From an uncultured Chloroflexota bacterium (lineage in GTDB: Bacteria; Chloroflexota; UBA11872), in contig OY282448.1 of the NCBI GenBank assembly GCA_958296175.1, positions 2,418,127-2,482,126 on the forward strand: a stretch of 64,000 bases of DNA, in the 5' to 3' direction. Within the stretch, counting starts at the first letter, position 1; each line of letters opens with the position of its first letter. The notes beneath the pieces are model-generated. The model did no database searches. It was not told where the DNA came from and was given only the letters and a program-made list of their open reading frames with translations. The position numbers were made by a program, and so were the translations under genes. Shown piece by piece: positions 7,560 to 18,437 of the stretch.

Positions 7560-10500
7560 CCTGTTGGGCGGCGACCCGCTGCTCGACGCCGCGGCGTCGC
7601 GCGCCGCCGAGGGAGCGCATCCGCTCACGGTCGAGATTCGCGACGGCGCCAAGGCCGCGTTCGTCAGTCTGCTGGCGCGCCGCTGCGAGCGCCCCGTGCT
7701 GCTGGTGACCGCCGAGGACGGCCGCGCCGCCGAACTGGCGCACGACGTGGGCGCCTGGGCGCCCGAGCGTCCGGTGCTGCACTTTCCCGACCCCGATCAG
7801 CCGGCCTACTCCATGCTGGCCATCGGCGCGGACGTGCTGGCGCGGCGGGTGGCCGTGCTGGGCAAGCTGGCCCAGGGGCGCAGCGGGGGCGCAGCTCCGG
7901 CGCCGATCGTAGTGGCGTCCGTGCGCGCGCTCATGCGGCGGTTGATGCCGCCCGACGAGTTTCACACCCGCTTCCTGGCCCTGGCGCCCGGGTCGTCCGC
8001 CGATTTGTCCCAGGTGACCCGCCGCCTGGTCGCGCTGGGCTACAGCGCCACGCCGCTGGTGGAGCGGCCGGGCGAGTTTGCCCATCGCGGCGGCATCGTG
8101 GACATCTTTCCGCCCGACGCTCCGCTGCCGGTCCGCGTGGACTTCTTTGGCGACCAGGTCGACACGGTGCGCCACTTCGACCCGCAGACGCAGCGCTCGC
8201 TCGGCCCGGCCGCCGAGGTCACACTGACGCCGGCCACGGAAGTGCCCGTCTGGCTGGGCAGCGCGGTGGCGGCGCGGCTGCGCATGCTGGACCTGGCGTC
8301 GCTGCGCCGCGAGGACCGCGCGGTCTGGCAGCGGCACTTGGAACAGCTCGACGGCAACGAATACTTCGACGACGCCGCGTTCTACACCATGAGCCTGCTG
8401 CCCACTGCCGCCACGCTGTTCGACTACGCCCCCCACGCGCGCGTGGTGGTGGACGAACCGACCCAGATGGCCGCGGCGGTGCGCGACACGCACGCCCGCG
8501 CCGACGACAACCGGCAGCGGCTGATTGCCAACGGCGAGTTGCCCACAGATTTCCGCTCGCCGCTGATTGCGCCCGCCGCAATGAACGCGGCGCTCGACCG
8601 CGCCCAGGTGCGGCTGACCTTCGTGCCCGGATTGCCTGACGCGCAGGACTCGGCGCGGCAGGTGGTGGACGGCTTCCAGACACAGCCGCCTTACGGCGGC
8701 CGCCTGCAGCGGCTGACCGACGACCTGTCGGCGCTGCAAGCCGACCGCGCGCGCACGCTGCTGGTGAGCTATCAAGGCCGGCGGCTGCGCCATTTGCTGG
8801 CCGAGCAGGGCGTGGTGGCCGAGGTCACCGAGCGCGTCGACCAGCCGCCTGCGCCCGGCTCGCTCACCATCGTCACGGCCACGCTGGCCGAAGGCTGGCG
8901 GCATCCAGCCAGCGGCACGGTGCTCATTACCGACGCCGAGCTGTTCGGGCGCAAGCGCGTGCGGCGCATCCGCCGCGGCGCCCGCGGGGTCGACCGCTCG
9001 TTCCTGGCCGATCTGGAAAAGGGCGACTTCGTGGTGCACGTGGAACACGGCGTCGCCCGCTTCGAGGGCATCGTCCAGATGAGCGAGTCGTCGGGCGAGC
9101 GGGAATACCTGGCGCTGCGCTACCAGGGCAACGACCGGCTCTATGTGCCTGTGGACCAGATTGGCCGCGTGCAGAAATACGTAGGCATGAGCGAACGCGC
9201 ACCCAAGCTCAGCCGTCTGGGCACGGCCGACTGGACGCGCGCCAAGAAGAAGGCGCAGCGGTCGGCCGAGGAAATCGCCGCCGAGCTGCTGGACATCTAC
9301 GCCGCGCGCGAGCTGGCGGCCGGCTTCGCCTTTCCCGAGGATTCCGTCTGGCAGCGCGAGTTCGACGAGCGATTCCCGTATATGGAGACGCCGGACCAGC
9401 TCGACGCCATCCGCGCGGCCACCGCCGACATGGAGCACGTGCGGCCCATGGACCGCCTGGTCGCCGGCGACGTGGGCTACGGCAAGACCGAAGTCGCGCT
9501 GCGGGCGGCTTTCAAAGCCGCCATGGCGAACAAGCAGGTGGCCGTGCTGGTGCCCACCACCATCCTCGCCCAGCAGCATTTCGACACTTTCGTGTCGCGC
9601 ATGCGCGAGTATCCGCTGCGGGTGGAGATGCTGAGCCGTTTCCGCACGCGCCCGGAACAGGACGACGTGTTGGCCGGCCTGGCCGCCGGCGACGTGAACG
9701 TGGTGATCGGCACGCACCGCCTCTTGCAGAAAGACGTGGTCTTTGCCGACCTGGGTCTGGTGGTGGTGGACGAAGAGCAGCGCTTCGGGGTCAAGCAAAA
9801 AGAGCGGCTGAAGTCCCTGCGGCGCAACGTGGACGTGCTGACGCTCACGGCTACGCCCATCCCCCGCACGCTGCACATGGCGCTGAGCGGTCTGCGCGAG
9901 ATCAGCGTAATCGAGTCGCCGCCCGAACGCCGCCTGGCCGTCAAGACCTACGTGACGGGCTACAGCGACGACGTGGCCGCCGCCGCCATCCGGCGCGAAC
10001 TGGCCCGCGGCGGCCAGGTGTATTTCCTGCACAACCGCATCCAGACCATCCACACCTGGCGCGAACGGCTGCGCCAGCTGCTGCCCGACGCGTCCATTGT
10101 GGTGGGCCACGGCCAGATGTCGGCGGCCGAGCTGGAAGACGTGATGTACCGCTTCGCGCGCGGCGACGCCCAGGTGCTGCTGTCCACCGCCATCATCGAA
10201 AACGGGCTGGACATTCCCAACGTCAACACCATCATCGTGAACGACGCGTGGCGCTTCGGCCTGGCCCAGCTCTATCAGCTGCGCGGCCGCGTTGGCCGCA
10301 GCGCCGCGCAAGCGTACGCCTACTTTCTCTATCACAAGAACCACCGGCTGACGGAAGAGGCGCAAAAGCGGCTGCAAGCCATCCTGGAGGCGGCCGAGCT
10401 TGGCGCCGGCTTCCGCATTGCGATGCGCGACCTGGAAATCCGCGGCGCGGGCAACCTGTTGGGCGCGGAGCAGCACGGACACGTGAGCGCCGTCGGCTTC

Positions 10501-11085
10501 GACCTGTATCTGCGCATGTTGGCCGCGGCCGTCGACCGGCAGCGGGGCGTGGAACCCGACGAACCCGACGACGCCCCCGTGGTGGTCGACCTGCCGCTGG
10601 ACGCCTACCTGCCCGACGACTACATGGGGTCGTACGCGGCCAAGGTGCGCGAGTACCAGCGGCTGGCCCGGTTGCAATCGATTGCGGACGTGGACACTGC
10701 CATCGCCGACATCCGCGACCGGTTCGGCGACTTCCCGCGGCCGGTGGCGAACCTTGCCTACCTGCTGCGCGTGAAGGCGCGGGCGCTGGCGCTGGACATT
10801 CCCAGCATTACGACCTTCGGGTCCGAGCTCATCGTGCGGCTGCCCGACGGCCGGCACGTCAGCCGCACGCTCGTGGCCACGGAGATCGGCCGCGCGATGC
10901 GGCGCAACCAGCAGGGACTGATCTGGCCCGGCTTCGAACGCGACCGCCAATGGCAGGCCAAGCTGCTGGCATTCCTGGACGCGCTGCTACGCTGGCAGGC
11001 CGGGGAGCGTCCGCCGCGGCCCGCCGCCAGCCGGGACACCGACGTCCGCCGGCGCGCGTTCACGCTGCCCCGGGCCGCGCGCTAA
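7537..11085 (+). CDS. mfd: Transcription-repair coupling factor
   Basis: ATP-driven translocase that removes RNA polymerase stalled at DNA damage and recruits UvrA. The 1182-residue protein has the full architecture: UvrB-like domains at about 1-350, the CarD-like RNA-polymerase-interaction domain near 490-550 (DFVVHVEHGVARFEGI), then RecG-like helicase domains with Walker A GDVGYGKTE near 645, DEEQRFGVKQ (Walker B) near 745, TATPIPRTL, and a QLYQLRGRVGRS motif VI. The C-terminal TRCF/UvrA-masking domain is present. ATG 7537 gives a start in line with other Mfd proteins; the frame stays open upstream only as a shadow over pth. Confidence 0.96.
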   Translation: MALSGLRDLLGGDPLLDAAASRAAEGAHPLTVEIRDGAKAAFVSLLARRCERPVLLVTAEDGRAAELAHDVGAWAPERPVLHFPDPDQPAYSMLAIGADVLARRVAVLGKLAQGRSGGAAPAPIVVASVRALMRRLMPPDEFHTRFLALAPGSSADLSQVTRRLVALGYSATPLVERPGEFAHRGGIVDIFPPDAPLPVRVDFFGDQVDTVRHFDPQTQRSLGPAAEVTLTPATEVPVWLGSAVAARLRMLDLASLRREDRAVWQRHLEQLDGNEYFDDAAFYTMSLLPTAATLFDYAPHARVVVDEPTQMAAAVRDTHARADDNRQRLIANGELPTDFRSPLIAPAAMNAALDRAQVRLTFVPGLPDAQDSARQVVDGFQTQPPYGGRLQRLTDDLSALQADRARTLLVSYQGRRLRHLLAEQGVVAEVTERVDQPPAPGSLTIVTATLAEGWRHPASGTVLITDAELFGRKRVRRIRRGARGVDRSFLADLEKGDFVVHVEHGVARFEGIVQMSESSGEREYLALRYQGNDRLYVPVDQIGRVQKYVGMSERAPKLSRLGTADWTRAKKKAQRSAEEIAAELLDIYAARELAAGFAFPEDSVWQREFDERFPYMETPDQLDAIRAATADMEHVRPMDRLVAGDVGYGKTEVALRAAFKAAMANKQVAVLVPTTILAQQHFDTFVSRMREYPLRVEMLSRFRTRPEQDDVLAGLAAGDVNVVIGTHRLLQKDVVFADLGLVVVDEEQRFGVKQKERLKSLRRNVDVLTLTATPIPRTLHMALSGLREISVIESPPERRLAVKTYVTGYSDDVAAAAIRRELARGGQVYFLHNRIQTIHTWRERLRQLLPDASIVVGHGQMSAAELEDVMYRFARGDAQVLLSTAIIENGLDIPNVNTIIVNDAWRFGLAQLYQLRGRVGRSAAQAYAYFLYHKNHRLTEEAQKRLQAILEAAELGAGFRIAMRDLEIRGAGNLLGAEQHGHVSAVGFDLYLRMLAAAVDRQRGVEPDEPDDAPVVVDLPLDAYLPDDYMGSYAAKVREYQRLARLQSIADVDTAIADIRDRFGDFPRPVANLAYLLRVKARALALDIPSITTFGSELIVRLPDGRHVSRTLVATEIGRAMRRNQQGLIWPGFERDRQWQAKLLAFLDALLRWQAGERPPRPAASRDTDVRRRAFTLPRAAR

Positions 11086-11096
11086 CGCCGACGGTC

Positions 11097-11102
11097 TATG
11101 CT
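11097..11102 (+). promoter_or_regulatory. Candidate -10 box for topA
   Basis: TATGCT lies 44 bases before the topA ATG in the 61-bp gap after mfd. No matching -35 box is evident, and topA could also be read through from mfd. Weak, pattern-based. Confidence 0.22.
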
Positions 11103-11146
11103 GAATATCCGCATGCGCCTCCGCGCACCCACCTGAACTTTCGAGC

Positions 11147-13834
11147 ATGGCCCCACGAACCCCCGCCGCGGCGGCGTCTCCACAGTCTCGGCTCGTCATC
11201 GTCGAGTCGCCCGCCAAGGCGCGCACAATCGAGCGCTTTCTGGGTTCGGGCTACCGCGTGACATCGTCCATCGGCCACGTGCGCGACCTGCCCGCCAAAG
11301 CCGCCGAGGTGCCCAAGAACCTGAAAGGCGCCAGCTGGGCCACGCTGGCCGTCAACATCGAAGACGATTTTACGCCGCTTTACATAATTCCGACGGACAG
11401 GAAAGACGTCGTCGCCCAGCTGCGGCGGCAACTCAAGACCGCCCGCGAACTGGTGCTCGCCACGGACGAAGACCGCGAAGGCGAGGCCATCGCCTGGCAC
11501 CTGGTGCAGGTGCTCGAGCCGCGCGTGCCGGTGCGGCGGCTGGTGTTCCACGAAATCACGCGCCCGGCCATCCAGCACGCGCTGGAACACCCGCGCGGCA
11601 TCGACGAGCAACTGGTTCGCGCGCAGGAGTCGCGCCGCGTCCTCGACCGCTTGATCGGGTATCTGGTTTCACCCGTCCTCTGGAAAAAGGTGCGCAGCGG
11701 GTTGTCCGCGGGCCGCGTGCAAACGCCTGCCCTGCGGCTGATCGTCGACCGCGAACGCGAACGCATGGCCTTCGTCAGCGGCGCCTACTGGAGTCTCACG
11801 GCCACGCTCGGCGCGGACGAGTCCAGCGGCACGTTCGAGGCGCGGCTCGTGCGGCTGGCCGAGCGGGACATTGCGGCGGGCGACGACTTCGACGCCTCGA
11901 CCGGTGCGGTGAAGGAAGGCCGCAACGTCACGCGGTTGGACGAGGCCGCCGCGCAGCGGATATCCGAGACCCTGGCGCGGGCCGAGTTTCGCACGGCGTC
12001 GGTGGAGCGCCGCCCGCAAACCCGCCGTCCGCCGCCGCCGTTCATCACCTCCACGCTGCAACAAGCGGCGTCCGGTCGGCTGCGGTTCAACGCGCGCCGC
12101 ACCATGCAGGTGGCGCAACAGCTCTATGAGAACGGCTATATCACCTATATGCGCACCGACTCGCCCGCGTTGTCCCAGCAGGCGGTGGACGCGGCTCGAG
12201 CCGACGTACGCGAGCTTGCCGGCGGCGAGTACCTGCCGGAACGTCCGCGGCGCTACCGCGCCAGCGCGGAGCGCGCGCAGGAAGCGCACGAGGCCATCCG
12301 CCCCGCCGGCGAACACTTTCGGCGCCCGGACGACCTGGGCGCCGACGTCAGCGCCGAAGGACGGCGGCTGTACGAGCTGATCTGGCGGCGCACGCTCGCC
12401 TCGCAGATGCGCGACGCCCAGCTGGAACGCACCCGCGTCCTGATCGAGGCCGACGCCGGCGCCGACGGCGCGGCAGTCTTTCAGGCCAACGGCCAGGTGG
12501 TGCTGTTCGACGGCTTCCTGCGGCTCTACGCCAGCGAGGGCGCCCGCGACAGCGAACGCGCGCTGCCGCAGCTGGCCGAGGACCAGCTGCTGCGCCTGGA
12601 CGCGCTGGAGCCGACGGGCCACGAAACCAGGCCGCCCGACCGCTGGACCGAAGCCAGCCTCATTCGTGAGCTGGAACGGCTGAGCATTGGCCGCCCGTCC
12701 ACGTACGCCGCCATTCTGGACACCATCGACACCAAGTACGTGGTGCGCAAAGGCTCGGCGCTGGTGCCTCAATGGCACGCCTTCGCCGTGATCCAGCTCA
12801 TGACCTCGCACTTCCCCGAACTGGTGGACGCCGGGTTCACGGCTCGCATGGAGGATGGCCTGGATCAGGTCGCGGCCGGCGACCTCGACCCGCTGCCGTG
12901 GCTGCGCGCGTTCTATTTCGGCTCGAACGGCGACGCCAGCGGCGATGCCAGCGGCGCCGTGCTGCGCGAAGGGCTGGAGCGGCGCATCGATGCCAGCCAG
13001 GACGCCATCGACGCACGCAAGGTCTGCACCATTCCACTGGCCGACGGGAAAGACTCGTCCTTCGCCGTGCGCGTGGGGCGCTACGGCCCCTACCTGGAAG
13101 CGCCCGACCGGGACGTGCGCGCGCCCGTTCCCGACGACGTGGAGCCCGACCAGCTCACGGCGGCCCGCGCCGCCGACCTTATCGAGCAGGCCGCGCGCGG
13201 CGACCAGCCGCTGGGCGTCGATCCCGCCTCGGGCCTGCCCGTGCTCCTCCGCGACGGCCGGCTCGGCCGCTACTTGCAGCTGGGCGAAAGCCGCGCCGGC
13301 GGCAAACGGCCCAAAACCGCCAGCGTCTGGCCGACCATCCCGGCCGAGACGATCACCCTGGACCAGGCGCTGAAGCTGCTGGCCTATCCCCGTCTGCTCG
13401 GCGCCCACCCGGACAGCGGAACGCCGGTCACCGTGCAGGACGGCCCCTACGGTCCCTACGTGAAGTGCGGCAAGGAGAATCGCAGCCTGCCGGGCGAGGG
13501 CGACGCGCGCTACGACTGTCTGGCCTCCATCGAGCTGCCGGCGGCGCTGGCGCTGCTGCAAGCGCCGCGCCAGCGCCGCCGAAGCCAGCCGTCCGCCCCG
13601 CTGGCGGAACTGGGCGCCCATCCGTCCTCCGGAGCGCCCCTGGTGGTGCGCGACGGCCGCTTTGGGCCCTACGTCACCGACGGCGAGCTGAACGCCACGG
13701 TGCCCAGGGGGCGCGATCCTGCCTCGCTCACCCTGGACGAGGCGGTGGACTTGCTGGCCGCCCGCGCCGCGCGCGTGGCCGCGGGCGGCGGCCGGCGCCG
13801 ACCGCGCGCCCGCCGTTCGCGGCGTTCGCGCTGA
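11147..13834 (+). CDS. topA: DNA topoisomerase I (type IA)
   Basis: Relaxes negative supercoils through a 5'-phosphotyrosine intermediate. The 895-residue protein opens with the Toprim domain (LVIVESPAKA, acidic ATDEDREGEAIAWH), then RVQTPALR, and the active-site Tyr in YITYMRTDS near residue 335, followed by EAHEAIRP. The C-terminal third has four Topo_C-like repeats each built around a GRYGPYL/YGPYVKCG-type motif (near 645, 705, 765, 835) and ends in a run of Arg-rich residues. There are no Cys4 zinc fingers, unlike E. coli TopA; this repeat-only tail is the form found in actinobacteria and Chloroflexota. It starts at ATG 11147. Confidence 0.96.
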   Translation: MAPRTPAAAASPQSRLVIVESPAKARTIERFLGSGYRVTSSIGHVRDLPAKAAEVPKNLKGASWATLAVNIEDDFTPLYIIPTDRKDVVAQLRRQLKTARELVLATDEDREGEAIAWHLVQVLEPRVPVRRLVFHEITRPAIQHALEHPRGIDEQLVRAQESRRVLDRLIGYLVSPVLWKKVRSGLSAGRVQTPALRLIVDRERERMAFVSGAYWSLTATLGADESSGTFEARLVRLAERDIAAGDDFDASTGAVKEGRNVTRLDEAAAQRISETLARAEFRTASVERRPQTRRPPPPFITSTLQQAASGRLRFNARRTMQVAQQLYENGYITYMRTDSPALSQQAVDAARADVRELAGGEYLPERPRRYRASAERAQEAHEAIRPAGEHFRRPDDLGADVSAEGRRLYELIWRRTLASQMRDAQLERTRVLIEADAGADGAAVFQANGQVVLFDGFLRLYASEGARDSERALPQLAEDQLLRLDALEPTGHETRPPDRWTEASLIRELERLSIGRPSTYAAILDTIDTKYVVRKGSALVPQWHAFAVIQLMTSHFPELVDAGFTARMEDGLDQVAAGDLDPLPWLRAFYFGSNGDASGDASGAVLREGLERRIDASQDAIDARKVCTIPLADGKDSSFAVRVGRYGPYLEAPDRDVRAPVPDDVEPDQLTAARAADLIEQAARGDQPLGVDPASGLPVLLRDGRLGRYLQLGESRAGGKRPKTASVWPTIPAETITLDQALKLLAYPRLLGAHPDSGTPVTVQDGPYGPYVKCGKENRSLPGEGDARYDCLASIELPAALALLQAPRQRRRSQPSAPLAELGAHPSSGAPLVVRDGRFGPYVTDGELNATVPRGRDPASLTLDEAVDLLAARAARVAAGGGRRRPRARRSRRSR

Positions 13835-14016
13835 TACGGGGAGCGGCGGAGAGGAGAGGAATCCCGCCGCGGCTGCGATATGCTGGGGTTCTGCCTGGAT
13901 TTCTCTGGGCAAATACACACCTGCCTGACGCTGCGGGTCCTGCCGCGAAATGCGGTTCCGTACGTGGATGACGGCGGGGCGGAGCAACAAGGACCTAGGA
14001 AGAGGCGAGAATCGGC

Positions 14017-15097
<1,081 letters not shown>

Positions 15098-15108
<11 letters not shown>

Positions 15109-15589
15109 CGTGTCGGTCGCGGACATCCGCGCCATTCGCGCCGAAACCGGCCTGGGCGTGATGGACATCAAACGCGCCATCCAGCAGGCGGACGGCGACC
15201 TGGCCAAAGCGCGCGAGCTGCTGGGGCAGCGCGGCGCGCGCGTCTCGGCCGCCAAGGCCGACCGCGAAACCAAGGAAGGCCTGATCGAGGCCTACGTGCA
15301 CCCCGGCCGCCCCATTGGCGCGCTGCTGGAGCTCAACTGCGAAACGGACTTCGTGGCGCGCACGGAGGACTTCCGCACGCTGGCGCACGATCTGGTGATG
15401 CACGTGGCCGCCATGGCCCCGGCGCGCGTGGCCGACGACGCCGACCAGCCCGACGCCGAAGGCGAGGCGCTGCTTGCCCAGCCGTGGTTCCGCGACGGTT
15501 CGCAGACGGTGGAAGAGGTGATCCAGGCGACCATCGCCAAAGTCGGCGAAAATATTCAGGTCGGACGCTTCAGCCGCTTCGAAATCTGA
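15098..15589 (+). CDS. tsf: Elongation factor Ts, short form
   Basis: Guanine-nucleotide exchange factor for EF-Tu. The 163 residues contain the UBA-like N-terminal domain (IRAETGLGVMDIKRAI), the core N-subdomain with CETDFVAR that contacts EF-Tu, and a short end with VEEVIQATIAKVGENI. The second core subdomain and coiled coil found in E. coli EF-Ts (283 aa) are missing, a shortening known from other bacteria including Chloroflexota. ATG 15098 lies inside the 3' end of rpsB, so the two are coupled. Confidence 0.93.
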
Positions 15590-15620
15590 CTGACGCGCGC
15601 CGACGCCAGCGGGAGATGCG

Positions 15621-16337
15621 ATGGCCACACCCAGCGTGAAATACCGCCGCGTGCTCTTGAAGATCGGCGGCGAGTCTCTGGCCGGCAGCCGCGGCGCCGG
15701 CATCGACCCCGACGCGGCGCGCGCGCTGGCCGCCCGCGTGGTCGAAGCCCATGGCCTCGGCGTGGAACTCGCCGTGGTGGTGGGCGGCGGCAACTTCTGG
15801 CGCGGCGGCGAACACACCGACATGAACCGCGCCACCGCCGACTACATCGGCATGCTGGGCACGGTGATGAACGCCTTGGCGCTACAGGAAGCCATCGAAC
15901 GCCTGGACGTGCCCACGCGCGTCCAGACGGCCATCGAAATGCGCGCCGTGGCCGAACCCTACATCCGCCGCAAAGCCGTGGCGCACCTGCGGGACGGCCG
16001 CATCGTGATCTTCGCCGCCGGCTCCGGCAACCCCTACTTCACCACCGACACCGCCGGCGCGCTGCGCGCCATGGAAATCGGCGCCGACGCGCTGCTCAAA
16101 GCCACCAAGGTGGACGGCGCGTACACTGACGATCCAATGATCGACCCCAACGCCACCCGCATCGACCGCATCACCTACCTTCAGGCGCTCAACCGCGGGT
16201 TGAAGATTCTGGACGCCACCGCGTTTAGTCTGTGCATGGACAACAACCTGCCCATCATCGTCTTCCGTCTCGAAGACCACGAAAGCCTGGTGCGCGTGCT
16301 GCAAGGCGACCGCGTGGGCACGCTGGTGGCGGCCTGA
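15621..16337 (+). CDS. pyrH: UMP kinase
   Basis: Phosphorylates UMP to UDP; the bacterial enzyme is a hexamer of the amino-acid-kinase fold. The 238-residue product shows KIGGESLAG at the phosphate-binding N terminus, VVGGGNFWRG, the AAGSGNPYFTTD loop, and LKATKVDGAYTDDP near the C-terminal nucleotide site. Length is standard. A GGGAGA at 15611-15616 serves the ATG. It lies 31 bp after tsf and 4 bp before frr in the conserved translation cluster. Confidence 0.96.
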   Translation: MATPSVKYRRVLLKIGGESLAGSRGAGIDPDAARALAARVVEAHGLGVELAVVVGGGNFWRGGEHTDMNRATADYIGMLGTVMNALALQEAIERLDVPTRVQTAIEMRAVAEPYIRRKAVAHLRDGRIVIFAAGSGNPYFTTDTAGALRAMEIGADALLKATKVDGAYTDDPMIDPNATRIDRITYLQALNRGLKILDATAFSLCMDNNLPIIVFRLEDHESLVRVLQGDRVGTLVAA

Positions 16338-16341
16338 TCCG

Positions 16342-16899
16342 ATGATCGACGACTTCCTGCAAGACGGCGAGCGCCGCATGAGCCAGGCGGTGGAGCATCT
16401 GCGCCGCGAGCTGGCCGGCATCCGCACCGGCCGCGCCTCGCCGGCGCTGGTCGAAAACCTGAGCGTGCAGTACTACGGCCAGCCAACCGCGCTCAAACAG
16501 ATTGCGGGCATCTCGGCGCCCGAAACCCGGCTGCTGGTCATTCAGCCGTGGGACAAGGCGGCGGTCCCCGACATCGAACGGGCCATCATCGCGTCCGACC
16601 TCGGCGTCACGCCGTCCAACGACGGCGTGGTGATCCATCTGCCCATGCCGCCGCTGAGCGAAGACCGCCGCCGCGACCTGGTTCGCATCGTGCGCCAGCG
16701 CGCGGAGGACAGCCGCGTGGCCGTGCGCAACGTCCGCCGCGACGTGCACGACGGCTTGCGCGAGCTGGTGCGCGAAAAGGAAGCCTCGCAGGACGACCTG
16801 CGGCGCGCGGAGTCGCGCTTGCAGAACGTCACGGACCGCCACGTGGCCGCGATTCAGGGAGTAACCGAGCAAAAAGAAGCCGAGGTGATGCAGGTCTGA
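16342..16899 (+). CDS. frr: Ribosome recycling factor
   Basis: Splits post-termination ribosomes together with EF-G. The 185-residue protein matches RRF throughout: LRRELAGIRTGRASPALVENL at the start of the long helical domain, LKQIAGISAPETRLLVIQPWD in the small domain, GVVIHLPMPPLSEDRR, and the final charged helix. ATG 16342 is four bases after pyrH. uppS begins within ten bases of its stop. Confidence 0.96.
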   Translation: MIDDFLQDGERRMSQAVEHLRRELAGIRTGRASPALVENLSVQYYGQPTALKQIAGISAPETRLLVIQPWDKAAVPDIERAIIASDLGVTPSNDGVVIHLPMPPLSEDRRRDLVRIVRQRAEDSRVAVRNVRRDVHDGLRELVREKEASQDDLRRAESRLQNVTDRHVAAIQGVTEQKEAEVMQV

Positions 16900-16907
16900 G
16901 CGGCGAA

Positions 16908-17636
16908 TTGCGCACCGTGCCGGCGCACGCGGCCATCATCATGGACGGCAACGGCCGCTGGGCCGAGCAGCGCGGTCTGGAGCGGCGGGCGGGCCACCAG
17001 GAAGGCGCGCGCCGCGTGCGCGACATTGCCGCCGCCTGCATCGATCACGGCGTGGCCGTGCTGACCATCTACGCTTTTTCCACCGAGAACTGGGACCGCC
17101 CCGTCGACGAAGTCAGCTTCCTGATGGACCTGATTCCCGAGCGGCTGGAAGCCGAACGTTCCACCATCTTCGAGCAGCGCGTGCGCGTTCGGGTGCTGGG
17201 CGAGGTCGAAACCTTGCCGCTGATCGACCGCGTGGCCGTGCAGGACATCGTGCGGCAGACCGCGCACCACGACGCGCTGGACCTGAACATCGCCTTCAAC
17301 TACGGCGGACGAGCCGAAATCATGCGCGCGCTGCGCAAGCTCATCCGCGAGGGCGTGCACCCGGACGACGTTACCGAATCGCTGATCAGCAGCGCCATGT
17401 ACACGGCGGGCCAGCCTGACCCCGACCTGCTCATTCGCACCGGCGGCGACCAGCGGTCGAGCAACTTTCTGGTCTGGCAGTCGATCTACAGCGAGTTCTA
17501 CTTCACCCCCACGCTCTGGCCGGACTTCACGCGCGCCGAGTTCGAACGCGCCCTGGCCGACTTTGCAACGCGCCGCCGCCGCTTTGGCCGCGTACCTGCG
17601 GCGGCGCAGGTCAGCGGCGCGTCCGTCGACGGCTGA
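16908..17636 (+). CDS. uppS: Di-trans,poly-cis-decaprenylcistransferase (undecaprenyl diphosphate synthase)
   Basis: Builds the C55 cis-polyprenyl diphosphate lipid carrier for peptidoglycan. The catalytic IIMDGNGRW lies at the N terminus, followed by GHQEGARRV, FSTENWDRP, LNIAFNYGGRAEI and the C-terminal RTGGDQRSSNFLVWQ and SEFYFTPTLWPDF motifs. There is no ATG: TTG 16908 gives 242 aa, GTG 16917 starts three residues later and is equally credible. It overlaps nothing and ends at 17636, where cdsA appears to begin inside the stop region. Confidence 0.95.
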   Translation: MRTVPAHAAIIMDGNGRWAEQRGLERRAGHQEGARRVRDIAAACIDHGVAVLTIYAFSTENWDRPVDEVSFLMDLIPERLEAERSTIFEQRVRVRVLGEVETLPLIDRVAVQDIVRQTAHHDALDLNIAFNYGGRAEIMRALRKLIREGVHPDDVTESLISSAMYTAGQPDPDLLIRTGGDQRSSNFLVWQSIYSEFYFTPTLWPDFTRAEFERALADFATRRRRFGRVPAAAQVSGASVDG

Positions 17637-17686
17637 CGCCGCTGGCTGCCCGCATCGCCAGCGCGCTGGTTCTGGCGCCGGCGGCC

Positions 17687-18433
17687 GTGGCGCTGGCCTG
17701 GTGGCATCCGCTGGCGCTGGCCGCGCTGGCCGCGCTGGCGGCCGCGCTGATCGCTTTCGAGATGGGCACCATGTACGCCGCCAGCGGGCTGCGCGTCTCG
17801 CGCGGCGCCGGCGCGTTGCTGGCGGCCGGCCTGGTGGTGCGCTGGGCGGTCGCCCCCCCCAATCAAGCCTGGGTCGACCTGGCGCTGGGCGTGATTGCCG
17901 CCTACACGCTGCTCCGCCAGCTCTGGCACCCGCGCATGTACGGCCGCTTCACCAGCTGGGGCCTGGCTGCCGCAACGGGGCTGTACGCCGGCGGTCTGCT
18001 GGGGTTCGCCGTGTTGCTGCGCGGCCTGCCCAACGGGTTCTTGTGGATCGCGCTGACCTTTGCCGTCACCTGGGCGTACGACACGCTGGCCTACCTGGTC
18101 GGACGCACCTTGGGGCGGCGCGCGTTCATGGCGCACGTTTCCCCGCGCAAGACGTGGGAAGGCGTGGCCGGCGGGATGCTGGGGGCCATCGCCGCCGCGG
18201 CCGCCTTTGCCCCGTGGCTGGGCTACGCCTGGTGGCTGGCGATTCCGCTGGGCGTGCTGTGGGGCGCCGCCGCGCAGGCGGGCGACCTGACCGCCTCGAT
18301 GCTCAAGCGCGACACCGGCCAAAAAGACTCCGGCCGCCTGATTCCCGGCCACGGCGGCGTGCTGGACCGGCTGGACGGCCTGCTATTCGTAGCGCCGGCC
18401 GTGTTTGCGTTCGCCTGGCTGGCGGGGTCGTAA
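17687..18433 (+). CDS. cdsA: Phosphatidate cytidylyltransferase (CDP-diglyceride synthase)
   Basis: Makes CDP-diacylglycerol, the precursor of bacterial phospholipids, in the inner membrane. About seven hydrophobic segments and the family signature near the C terminus (KRDTGQKDSG then HGGVLDRLDG) are clear. GTG 17687 is the first standard start, but it cuts into the first membrane segment and drops the conserved RIASALVL, which is encoded in frame just upstream (about 17651-17675). A CTG at 17633, overlapping the uppS stop as CTGA, would restore it and give 266 aa. Real start uncertain. Four bases separate it from dxr. Confidence 0.92.
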   Translation: MALAWWHPLALAALAALAAALIAFEMGTMYAASGLRVSRGAGALLAAGLVVRWAVAPPNQAWVDLALGVIAAYTLLRQLWHPRMYGRFTSWGLAAATGLYAGGLLGFAVLLRGLPNGFLWIALTFAVTWAYDTLAYLVGRTLGRRAFMAHVSPRKTWEGVAGGMLGAIAAAAAFAPWLGYAWWLAIPLGVLWGAAAQAGDLTASMLKRDTGQKDSGRLIPGHGGVLDRLDGLLFVAPAVFAFAWLAGS

Positions 18434-18437
18434 CGTT

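Noticed and set aside
7471..10950. A 1159-codon open frame on the minus strand opposite mfd
   Set aside because: Shadow of high-GC codon bias; its translation is rich in His/Arg/Gln/Val with no family motifs, and mfd on the other strand is complete.
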